Below are positions 1-6,097 of a DNA stretch of 8,701 nt, piece by piece; positions within the stretch are counted from its first letter, which is position 1, and the number at the start of each line of letters is the position of its first letter. Below the pieces are notes generated by a model. It was given only the letters and a program-made list of their open reading frames with translations. It was not told the DNA's origin and ran no database searches. The DNA lies in NCBI GenBank assembly GCA_002471805.1, contig DKQR01000067.1:1586-10286 (forward strand), read 5' to 3'. A program made the position numbers and the translations under genes. Origin of the DNA: Fidelibacterota bacterium UBA7303. Lineage in GTDB: Bacteria; Fidelibacterota; Marinisomatia; Marinisomatales; UBA1611.

Positions 1-588
1 CATGCTAAAAATGGGTGCCAGCAATAAAAATAAATGAAAAAAACTGGCTCCGGCCCAGTACAGCATGGGCAAAATAGGTGCTATCATGATAATTGCAGTA
101 CCCAAGTCAGGCTGCTGAAGTATAATAATGGTCGGGAACAAAACCAGAATAATTGGAATAATTACGGATGTAAATTTCTTCATTTGCAAATTATGGTCCG
201 ACAGATACCGGGCTAGGGCTGTGATGGTACATATTTTAACGAACTCACTGGGTTGCAAAGTGAATGGCAGTCCCACGTAAAGCCAGCGATGGGTTCCTGC
301 CTGCGGAGCGCCAAAAAAAGGTAATATAACCAGTATAATACCCAGGAAGTATAACGCATAAGAATATTTATGAATAAAAGACCTGGGAGTATAATAAATC
401 ACAATACAGAGAATAACAGCAGGAATTAAAAATAATAATTGTTTCGAAAATGGATTTTGAAAAAGACCTCCGGAACTGTGCTGGGAAATACTTTTTAACA
501 CAGCCAGTCCCACGGAGGTTAAAAATAGGGCAGACCAAAGTATATGTGTTGGAAGTTCCCTGAACTCAGTTGATCGATGGAAAATCAT
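1..588 (-). CDS. rodA: RodA, peptidoglycan glycosyltransferase of the SEDS family (3' part cut off by window edge)
   Basis: RodA polymerises lipid II into glycan strands in the inner membrane and works with PBP2 in lateral wall synthesis. The reading frame starts at ATG 588-586 and stays open to base 1, giving 196 residues; the remainder, including the catalytic Asp region of the second half, is outside the window. The visible part has several hydrophobic segments (about 16-31, 50-66, 76-92, 142-157, 165-180) and two SEDS signatures: HRW at 100-102 followed by QPSEFVK at 112-118, and QQPDLGTA at 158-165. The start overlaps the mrdA stop as ATGA, and no clear Shine-Dalgarno precedes it, so translation is probably coupled to PBP2. 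FtsW is the alternative family member. The position directly after mrdA in an mre cluster favours RodA. Confidence 0.95.
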   Translation of the reverse strand, partial: MIFHRSTEFRELPTHILWSALFLTSVGLAVLKSISQHSSGGLFQNPFSKQLLFLIPAVILCIVIYYTPRSFIHKYSYALYFLGIILVILPFFGAPQAGTHRWLYVGLPFTLQPSEFVKICTITALARYLSDHNLQMKKFTSVIIPIILVLFPTIIILQQPDLGTAIIMIAPILPMLYWAGASFFHLFLLLAPIFSM

Positions 589-2348
589 TTATAAACAAGT
601 TTATCCGATTTGTAAATTTCATTAAAGATCATTTTAGCTATTGGCGCAGCTACTTTTCCGCCTGATCCGGCATTTTCCAATAGAATCACAACAGAATATT
701 TCTGATCAGCGTATTCTGCCCAGCCAATAAACCAGGCATGGCTTTCTCCGTGGGCATTTTCCGCAGTTCCTGTTTTCCCGTATACGAGCATACCAGGTAT
801 ATCTGGTTCGGCATTTTTTCCAGTGCCATTTTCATCTGTAATGACTAACCGCATATCAGAAATGATACGATCCCATGTTTCATCTTTAAGGGTTGGAATT
901 TCATTCGCAGGTGGTTCATCGATCATGACAAGGTGCGGACGGTAGGCATTGCCCCTGGTGGCCAGTAAGTTCAAATAATTCAAGACCTGAATGGGCGTTA
1001 CCAGGACTTCACCCTGCCCGATGCAGATATTCAGCAGCGCACCTTTGCTCCAGTTGTAGCGGCCATGCTTTTTGTTCATGTAATCCTTATCGGGAACAAG
1101 GCCATACACCTCGCCTGGAATATCAATTTGTGTTGCTTCTCCAAATCCGAACTCAATGAACATCTCTGCCAGCTGATCCAGTTCCAAATACTGTACAGCC
1201 TTATAAAAATAAATGTCACAGGAATTGACCATGGCGCCTGTCAAGTTTAATTCACCATGGCCTTCTTGCCACCAGCAGCCGAATAATCGATCACCAAATT
1301 GATAGGAGCCGTCACAGAGAAAAAAAGTATTGGGATCAAAATCTGTCTTTTCGAGAAGAGCCGCCTGTGTGACCGACTTTACGATAGAACCTGGCGGGTA
1401 CATTCCCTGCAGAAATCTGTTTAACAATGGCTTTTCAGGGTTATTCCGTATTTCATTCCAGGTTGTTTCCAGAATAAGTCCCGTAAAAAGCTCCGGATCA
1501 AAATCCGGTGCACTCACTGCACCAAGAATTTCACCGCTGTCCCCAAGGCCCACCAGGATAACACCCTTCCTATTTTTCATTATACCTTCAATAAAATACT
1601 GAATATCCAAATCAAGAGTGGTAATAATATTCATTCCCGGTTCAGGATCAGTCGGTTCCAGGTCCTTTACATAGCCCAGTTCCCGTCCAAATGCATCAAC
1701 TTCATAAAAGATGATTCCTCTTTCCCCTTTTAAATAATTTTCATAGCGTTTTTCAATTCCGCTCCAGCCGATCATATCACCTAATTCATATTCTTCCTTA
1801 TTCCTCAGGGAATTTCGTACATCGCGATCAACTTCCTTGACAATGCCAAAAATATGGGAACCGCGTATCCGACTTGGGAAATAACGTTCTGGAAAATTTT
1901 CGTAATAAACACCTTGAAGATTGATCCGGCTCTCTTCCAGCCTTGATACCTGGTCAAAGGTCAAATCCTTTGCCAAGCGGGTTGGATTGAACCTGCCCCG
2001 ATAATATTTTTTGTAGCTTTTTGATACTGTATTGGAATCCAAACCAATCACCGTGGAAATAAATTCAAATTTTTTCCCTTTGTCAGATAATTCCCAGGGT
2101 ATAGCGGTCAATACATAAGTGGGAAAATTATCTACAAGTATCTGGCCGTTCCGATCAAGAATCAGACCCCGGGGAGCTGTAGTGGTTACTTTACGGATTC
2201 GATTAGAATTTGCCTTCTGGCTGTACCAATCATATTCCAAAATCTGAATCTGGAAAAAACGGCCGATGAGGATGCCGAACAAACACCACGTAAGGCCCGC
2301 AGCCGCCAGGAATTGTCTATAGGTAACTATATTATCTGCTTTCAGCAT
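585..2348 (-). CDS. mrdA: Penicillin-binding protein 2, elongasome DD-transpeptidase
   Basis: PBP2 cross-links the peptides of new lateral-wall peptidoglycan in the periplasm, paired with RodA. I choose ATG 2348-2346 (587 residues). The frame is open further to 2426, but that adds 26 residues that overlap mreD, whereas 2348 forms a TAATG junction with the mreD stop. Numbering from this start: a membrane anchor at about 13-37, the dimerisation domain opening with PRGLILDRNG near 59-68, then the transpeptidase domain. Its motifs are SxxK as SIVK at 321-324 (nucleophile S321, after PPG), SxD as SCD at 376-378, and KTGT at 525-528. All three are present, so the enzyme should be active and sensitive to beta-lactams. 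C345, C358, H364 and C377 lie where a zinc site is known in some PBP2 proteins. Length is near that of family members (about 600). FtsI-type PBP3 is less likely given the neighbours mreCD and rodA. Confidence 0.95.
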   Translation of the reverse strand: MLKADNIVTYRQFLAAAGLTWCLFGILIGRFFQIQILEYDWYSQKANSNRIRKVTTTAPRGLILDRNGQILVDNFPTYVLTAIPWELSDKGKKFEFISTVIGLDSNTVSKSYKKYYRGRFNPTRLAKDLTFDQVSRLEESRINLQGVYYENFPERYFPSRIRGSHIFGIVKEVDRDVRNSLRNKEEYELGDMIGWSGIEKRYENYLKGERGIIFYEVDAFGRELGYVKDLEPTDPEPGMNIITTLDLDIQYFIEGIMKNRKGVILVGLGDSGEILGAVSAPDFDPELFTGLILETTWNEIRNNPEKPLLNRFLQGMYPPGSIVKSVTQAALLEKTDFDPNTFFLCDGSYQFGDRLFGCWWQEGHGELNLTGAMVNSCDIYFYKAVQYLELDQLAEMFIEFGFGEATQIDIPGEVYGLVPDKDYMNKKHGRYNWSKGALLNICIGQGEVLVTPIQVLNYLNLLATRGNAYRPHLVMIDEPPANEIPTLKDETWDRIISDMRLVITDENGTGKNAEPDIPGMLVYGKTGTAENAHGESHAWFIGWAEYADQKYSVVILLENAGSGGKVAAPIAKMIFNEIYKSDKLVYK

Positions 2349-2824
2349 TATTGCGTCTTGTGTATCGGGTAAATAAACTGCAAAATTCCAGCAAAACATA
2401 AGGTATAGAAGCTGGTCGCAATCCATTTAGACCAGAACAGGAAAGTATTTACACCAAAAATATGCTGGTACTGTACCATGGAAAAAATAAGAAAACTAAA
2501 GGCAAGGATCCCAATCCAGGCCAAAGAGAAATACAGAAGGCCCATGGTCGAATATTTTCCCATGAGACTCCCACCTAGATACCCAGTGATGGAATAGGTC
2601 AGCGGGGATAGTCCAAAAAAAGACGCTGTTCCGGATAAATCCACTAGTAGGCCAATCAGAAACCCAAAAACAATGCCTATCAGCCGACCGTATCTTAAAG
2701 ACCAGTATAATACCACAATAACAATGAAATCCGGCCGAACCGTATTAATTGCAAGAAAATCCGCCAATAATAATTGCAGTATCCAAACGAAAATTCCAGA
2801 TAAAAGAAATCTATTCCAATTCAT
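2348..2824 (-). CDS. mreD: MreD, rod-shape-determining membrane protein
   Basis: MreD is a small inner-membrane protein that binds MreC and balances its activation of PBP2-RodA. The 158-residue product is almost entirely hydrophobic, with five to six membrane segments (about 6-26, 33-43, 48-63, 70-86, 96-116, 129-152). The family pattern is visible: RPD at 30-32, a glycine-rich segment (G50, G54, G58) running to D62, and GLSPL at 71-75. Its ATG lies inside the last codons of mreC, a 14-base overlap in another frame, without an obvious ribosome binding site, so translation is probably coupled to mreC. The stop shares one base with the mrdA start (TAATG). Length matches the usual 150-175 residues. 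The sequence family is weakly conserved, so gene order carries much of the assignment. Confidence 0.9.
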   Translation of the reverse strand: MNWNRFLLSGIFVWILQLLLADFLAINTVRPDFIVIVVLYWSLRYGRLIGIVFGFLIGLLVDLSGTASFFGLSPLTYSITGYLGGSLMGKYSTMGLLYFSLAWIGILAFSFLIFSMVQYQHIFGVNTFLFWSKWIATSFYTLCFAGILQFIYPIHKTQ

Positions 2825-3611
2825 TGTTACGGTCTATCACAACGAAAGCATATTGAAAGGCATTTAAATCGGTAGGCAAAGTGACAATAACATCCTTTTG
2901 GTAACTGCCTCTTTCATCAAAAACACCAGCTACTGTTCCCACAGGAAGACCTGCTGGGTAAATATCACTGAACCCGGAAGTTCTCACCTTGTCACCAATG
3001 TTAATCTCCACATTTTTCTGGACTTCCCGTATCTGGCCCTTACCACCTCCTACCCAGCGCAGAATTCCCGTTGCCCCACTGGGTAATATTCTAACACTGA
3101 TTCTATAATTTACATCTGTGATCAATTGAACTATCGAAGCAGTTTTATTGGTCTGTATTGTTTTCCCTATCACCCCTTTTGCGGTTAAGACGGGTTGATT
3201 GGGCTCTACCTGATCATCAGTGCCTGCATCAATAATGATCGATAATAGATTTGGCTGAATTCCCTTGTTGACCACGCGCACCGGTAATATTTTCAAATTT
3301 GTTTTTGATTTAAACTCCAGCATTTCATTGAGTTCCTGGTTTTCTTCATCCAGGTTCAGCATGGTTTCAACCTGCAGGGTCAATGACAGATTTAATTCCC
3401 GCAGGAGTTGATTTTCTTCCTCTAGGTACATCATGGATTTTATCCAAGTCAGAGGTGAAGTTAAAAAAGCTACAAATTCTGTTGATTTTCCACGAACTAC
3501 AGCCATCCGTGGATCGTCATTATTTAAGAGTAATGAGCAGGATAAAATAAAGGCGATAACAAAGACGAAATGATCTCTGTTTTTTAGGAGTACAAGGTAG
3601 CGGTTGTACAT
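2811..3611 (-). CDS. mreC: MreC, periplasmic elongasome scaffold protein
   Basis: MreC is a bitopic inner-membrane protein whose periplasmic part contacts PBP2 and switches on RodA-PBP2 wall synthesis. The 266-residue product has a short cytoplasmic start, one membrane segment at about 14-30, a leucine- and glutamate-rich coiled coil at about 62-100, and a beta-rich domain from about 105 to 262. Near 206-230 is the family's most recognisable block: GDKVRTSG, then IYPAGLPVG. A Shine-Dalgarno (TAAGG) overlaps the mreB stop, four bases ahead of the ATG. The 3' end overlaps mreD by 14 bases. Length and architecture are typical; nothing looks truncated. Confidence 0.95.
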   Translation of the reverse strand: MYNRYLVLLKNRDHFVFVIAFILSCSLLLNNDDPRMAVVRGKSTEFVAFLTSPLTWIKSMMYLEEENQLLRELNLSLTLQVETMLNLDEENQELNEMLEFKSKTNLKILPVRVVNKGIQPNLLSIIIDAGTDDQVEPNQPVLTAKGVIGKTIQTNKTASIVQLITDVNYRISVRILPSGATGILRWVGGGKGQIREVQKNVEINIGDKVRTSGFSDIYPAGLPVGTVAGVFDERGSYQKDVIVTLPTDLNAFQYAFVVIDRNNELE

Positions 3612-3615
3612 ACAA

Positions 3616-3620
3616 CCTTA
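3616..3620 (-). promoter_or_regulatory. Ribosome binding site of mreC
   Basis: TAAGG on the minus strand lies four bases upstream of the mreC ATG and includes the mreB stop codon TAA. It supports the chosen mreC start and suggests reinitiation after mreB. Confidence 0.6.
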
Positions 3621-4643
3621 CAGAAGAACCGCCTCATATTTTTTTAAGTTTTCAAGAACCATCCCGGTCCCTTTTACAACAGATATCAGCGGTTCCTCGG
3701 AAACATTCACAGGAACTCTCGTTCTTTCCCTGATAATTTGATCTATACCCTTGAGAAGGCTGCCGCCGCCTGTGAGGATAATTCCCCGTTCTAGGATGTC
3801 CGCGGCCAATTCAGGAGGAGTTTGCTCCAGGCAACGTTTTACTGCTTCCACAATGGCATTCACAGGATCTTTTAGGGCCTGGCGGATTTCATCGGAAGAA
3901 ACTTCTATCGTTTTTGGGATCCCTGATACCAGATCCCGACCCTTCACTGCAATGGGCTCAGCACTCATTTTCATGGCAGAGCCAACCGATTTTTTAATGG
4001 TTTCACTCATACTGAGACCTATTTCCAGTTTGTGCTCATTACGAAACCATTGGAGTACTGCTTCATCCATTTCATCCCCGGCAATCCGGATTGTTTCTTT
4101 TGTCACTACGCCATTCAAGGAAATAACAGCTATTTCTGTCGTGCCGCCGCCGATATCCACAATAATATTGCCAATGGGCTGGCTAATATCCAGCCCAATT
4201 CCGATGGCTGCCGCCACAGGCTCTTCAATCAAATACACTTCCCGGGCATTGGCCCTTTCACCGGAATCCTTCACCGCCCGTCGTTCCACTTCCGTAACAC
4301 CTGAGGGAACACAAATAACCATACGGGGCCGTGACAGCCGGTTTAGGTTAATTTTTCTGATGAAACCCTGCAGCATTCCATCCGTCATTCTAAAATCAGC
4401 AATCACCCCATCCTGCAAAGGACGGATTGTTTCCAAATCCCGGTGTGTACGTCCCAGCATTGCTTTAGCTTCATTGCCTACAGCCACAATGGTATCATCA
4501 TGGACGGATCGAGTTACAATGGACGGTTCATTGATCACAATGCCTCTTCCCTTCATCCAAATCAGGGTATTGGCGGTTCCTAGATCAATTGCTATATCCC
4601 CGGATATCCAATTGATAACACTTGGGAAGTTTATTACAGACAT
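3618..4643 (-). CDS. mreB: MreB, actin-like rod-shape cytoskeletal ATPase
   Basis: MreB forms membrane-bound double filaments that orient the elongasome around the cell. The 341-residue product has the full actin fold signature: phosphate-1 loop DLGTAN at 20-25, the CVPSGVTEVERRAV block at 112-125, EEPVAAAIG at 141-149 containing the presumed catalytic Glu, phosphate-2 loop DIGGGTTE at 164-171, and the adenosine-binding GIILTGGGS at 287-295. Length equals the normal 335-350. The first 15 residues before the fold (MSVINFPSVINWISG) are hydrophobic and carry no basic residue; this is where other MreBs have a membrane-binding amphipathic helix. The ATG at 4643 is supported by a GGTGAG ribosome site eight bases upstream. 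It is the first gene of the mreBCD-mrdA-rodA run and follows the only sizeable intergenic gap of the window, so it probably has its own promoter. Confidence 0.98.
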   Translation of the reverse strand: MSVINFPSVINWISGDIAIDLGTANTLIWMKGRGIVINEPSIVTRSVHDDTIVAVGNEAKAMLGRTHRDLETIRPLQDGVIADFRMTDGMLQGFIRKINLNRLSRPRMVICVPSGVTEVERRAVKDSGERANAREVYLIEEPVAAAIGIGLDISQPIGNIIVDIGGGTTEIAVISLNGVVTKETIRIAGDEMDEAVLQWFRNEHKLEIGLSMSETIKKSVGSAMKMSAEPIAVKGRDLVSGIPKTIEVSSDEIRQALKDPVNAIVEAVKRCLEQTPPELAADILERGIILTGGGSLLKGIDQIIRERTRVPVNVSEEPLISVVKGTGMVLENLKKYEAVLL

Positions 4644-4651
4644 TAATTCAA

Positions 4652-4657
4652 CTCACC
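4652..4657 (-). promoter_or_regulatory. Ribosome binding site of mreB
   Basis: GGTGAG on the minus strand sits eight bases upstream of the mreB ATG (4643). It is one of the clearest Shine-Dalgarno sequences in the window and fixes the mreB start. Confidence 0.65.
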
Positions 4658-4667
4658 ATGTATAAAA

Positions 4668-4696
4668 ATTATAAGAATTTAGCAGGCAATTTACGG
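4668..4696 (-). promoter_or_regulatory. Candidate promoter of the mreB-rodA operon
   Basis: A perfect TATAAT (4673-4668, minus strand) lies 24 bases upstream of the mreB start, which would give a leader of roughly 18 bases. At the expected -35 spacing (about 4691-4696) the sequence is CCGTAA, a poor match, so only the -10 box is convincing. The shifted reading TAATTTTT also resembles the TAnnTTTG box used by Bacteroidota sigma factors, but I see no matching upstream TTTG. The region is AT-rich, so chance is possible. Readthrough from the upstream genes is not excluded, because no terminator is visible between them and mreB. Confidence 0.4.
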
Positions 4697-4774
4697 AGAA
4701 ATGCGAAATGAAATAAGAAACCATCCAGTGAATTTTCCCCTAAAAATCAATGTTGAAGGAATTTCATTAACCAG

Positions 4775-5302
4775 TTATTTGGCCGCTTTGGCTAGGGCCA
4801 TGCCCTGCTTGCTTAATCCATCCGCACGTTTATTTTTTTCCCGGCGAATATGATGTATGGACCAGGTTTTTACCCCATTTAACGCATCCATTACTTGGCC
4901 ATGCAGGGCAATCATTCTATCATTCTTTATTTTATAATTGCCCTTAATTTGGTTCACAACTAATTCACTATCTGAATAAATATTAATATTTACCAATTTT
5001 AGCTCAAGAATAGTTTGAATACCTTTTAGTAGTGCTGTGTATTCTGCTTCATTGTTGGTTTTATTCAGCAGTGGTTCAGAGAAACAATAGATTTCTTTTC
5101 CCTCCACAAAAACGGCACCACCAATTCCGGCAGTTTGGGAATGCAAATCTGCAGCACCATCTACAAATAAATCTGCATCCCGGGCCTGAGTGCCGGATCT
5201 CGCTAGGAGACCAGCAATGATCTTGCGGTATTTTACTGGCAAATCGGACAGATCCGCTGCAGCGGTTAAGGCTTGGATCTCTTTTGCCGATAAAACAGTC
5301 AT
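4775..5302 (-). CDS. RNase HI-family ribonuclease with short N-terminal extension
   Basis: RNase HI enzymes cleave the RNA strand of RNA-DNA hybrids using two metal ions. The 175-residue product carries the complete acidic set in family order: D48 in LFVDGAA, E87 in TNNEAEY, D111 in YSDSELV and D161 in NKRADGLS. The TNNEAEY form places it in the RnhA-like branch often found as stand-alone proteins or fused to other domains, rather than with E. coli RnhA itself, so I give no symbol. Residues 1-43 precede the fold; they look helical and lack the aromatic pattern of a eukaryote-type hybrid-binding domain, and I do not recognise them. The ATG follows the nuclease stop directly (TAAATG), with AGGA five bases before the stop-start junction. 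The pairing suggests a shared role in processing R-loops, primers or repair intermediates, which is inference. Confidence 0.9.
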   Translation of the reverse strand: MTVLSAKEIQALTAAADLSDLPVKYRKIIAGLLARSGTQARDADLFVDGAADLHSQTAGIGGAVFVEGKEIYCFSEPLLNKTNNEAEYTALLKGIQTILELKLVNINIYSDSELVVNQIKGNYKIKNDRMIALHGQVMDALNGVKTWSIHHIRREKNKRADGLSKQGMALAKAAK

Positions 5303-6097
5303 TTAATTCCTGATATACGGATTGGGGATGGACTGAGCCGGACATTCCTCCCAGTAATAGCACCAATTGCACAGGATCATTGGCTTGGGTTCAAATTTCC
5401 CACCATTTTTTATCCTGCCACGAATATTATTAATTTCTTTCTTTGTCTGCCTGGCTACAAACGACAAACCCTCTTCTGTTCGACTTGATTCGACCTGGAT
5501 CCCGTGCTGTAAAAAATGCCAGACCAGTTGTACGGAGTTTACCTGTTCCAATTCATTCATCAATCCTATCTGATACAGGGCCAGCTGGTGATCCTTATCT
5601 GCCGCCTGTTGGGTTAATGCTCTTTTACCCGTTTTATAGTCATGAATTTTCCAATTTCCATTACCATCGTGGTCAATTCGATCGATAATACCCTTAATTT
5701 TATAAGCGGGGTCATCATCCAGTAGAAATACCATTTCATATTCGTTGGAGATAACATTCTGTTTGAATGGATGATGGGTACGGTAATACCGGGCAATACA
5801 TTCCTCTCCCAGTGAAAAATAATCCCGGGGTGTTTTATGTTCATGAAAAATTGCAATTCTAGAGTGCCACTTTTCTTTCCAAAGGGATCTATGCACTTTC
5901 AGAATTTCATCTAACAGCGGCGTATGCCCTGATTTTACCCGCTCATACAGGTATTCAATTGATTCATGAACCCTTTTACCTAAAAAGGCTTCGATTCCTT
6001 CATCCTTTTTATGAATCTTATCAATATACCGGAATTTGAATTGTGCCGGACATTTTTTAAAAGTTTGAATACTGCTGTGCGAGAAACGGTCTAACAT
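5303..6097 (-). CDS. Stand-alone PD-(D/E)XK nuclease, RecB/AddB/Cas4-like, with probable Fe-S cluster
   Basis: This 264-residue protein has the order of motifs of the PDDEXK_1 (RecB-like) family, metal-dependent DNA nucleases. An N-terminal SHSSIQTFKKCP (6-17) contains C16. GKRVHE follows at 40-45 with H44, then IKGIIDRID at 134-142 with D139, IHDYKTGK at 151-158 with D153 and K155 as the D-x-K catalytic pair, and HQLALY at 170-175 with Q171 and Y175. The C-terminus has C243, C246 and C252 (CxxCxxxxxC). Together with C16 this is the four-cysteine arrangement that binds a 4Fe-4S cluster in AddB and Cas4. No helicase domain is present and no cas gene is nearby, so Cas4 proper is unlikely. The start forms TAATG with the GWxTD gene stop, preceded by AGGA. 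Likely acts on DNA ends or flaps in repair; substrate unknown. Confidence 0.9.
   Translation of the reverse strand: MLDRFSHSSIQTFKKCPAQFKFRYIDKIHKKDEGIEAFLGKRVHESIEYLYERVKSGHTPLLDEILKVHRSLWKEKWHSRIAIFHEHKTPRDYFSLGEECIARYYRTHHPFKQNVISNEYEMVFLLDDDPAYKIKGIIDRIDHDGNGNWKIHDYKTGKRALTQQAADKDHQLALYQIGLMNELEQVNSVQLVWHFLQHGIQVESSRTEEGLSFVARQTKKEINNIRGRIKNGGKFEPKPMILCNWCYYWEECPAQSIPNPYIRN
5308..5311 (-). promoter_or_regulatory. Ribosome binding site of the RNase H gene
   Basis: AGGA on the minus strand lies five bases before the ATG at 5302, within the last codons of the nuclease gene. It supports the ATG that directly follows the nuclease stop. Confidence 0.5.

Noticed and set aside
34..216. Short plus-strand open frame at the left edge
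   Set aside because: It is opposite the rodA frame, which shows clear SEDS motifs on the minus strand; the plus-strand translation has no domain and no ribosome site of note.
3751..4665. Long open frame of 304 codons on the plus strand opposite mreB
   Set aside because: It lies antisense to a fully conserved mreB; its translation is rich in Ser, Pro, Arg and Ile with no recognisable domain, as expected for the complement of a highly conserved gene.
4644..4774. Rho-independent terminator after the RNase H gene
   Set aside because: I looked for a GC-rich stem followed by a T run on the minus strand. Only weak imperfect pairing (GAAATTCC with GGAAAATTC across a long loop) is present and no T tract follows.
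5303..6097. Cas4 nuclease as part of a CRISPR-Cas system
   Set aside because: The cysteine and nuclease motifs are shared with Cas4, but no repeat-spacer array or other cas gene is in the window, and the same motifs occur in AddB-like and other PDDEXK_1 proteins.
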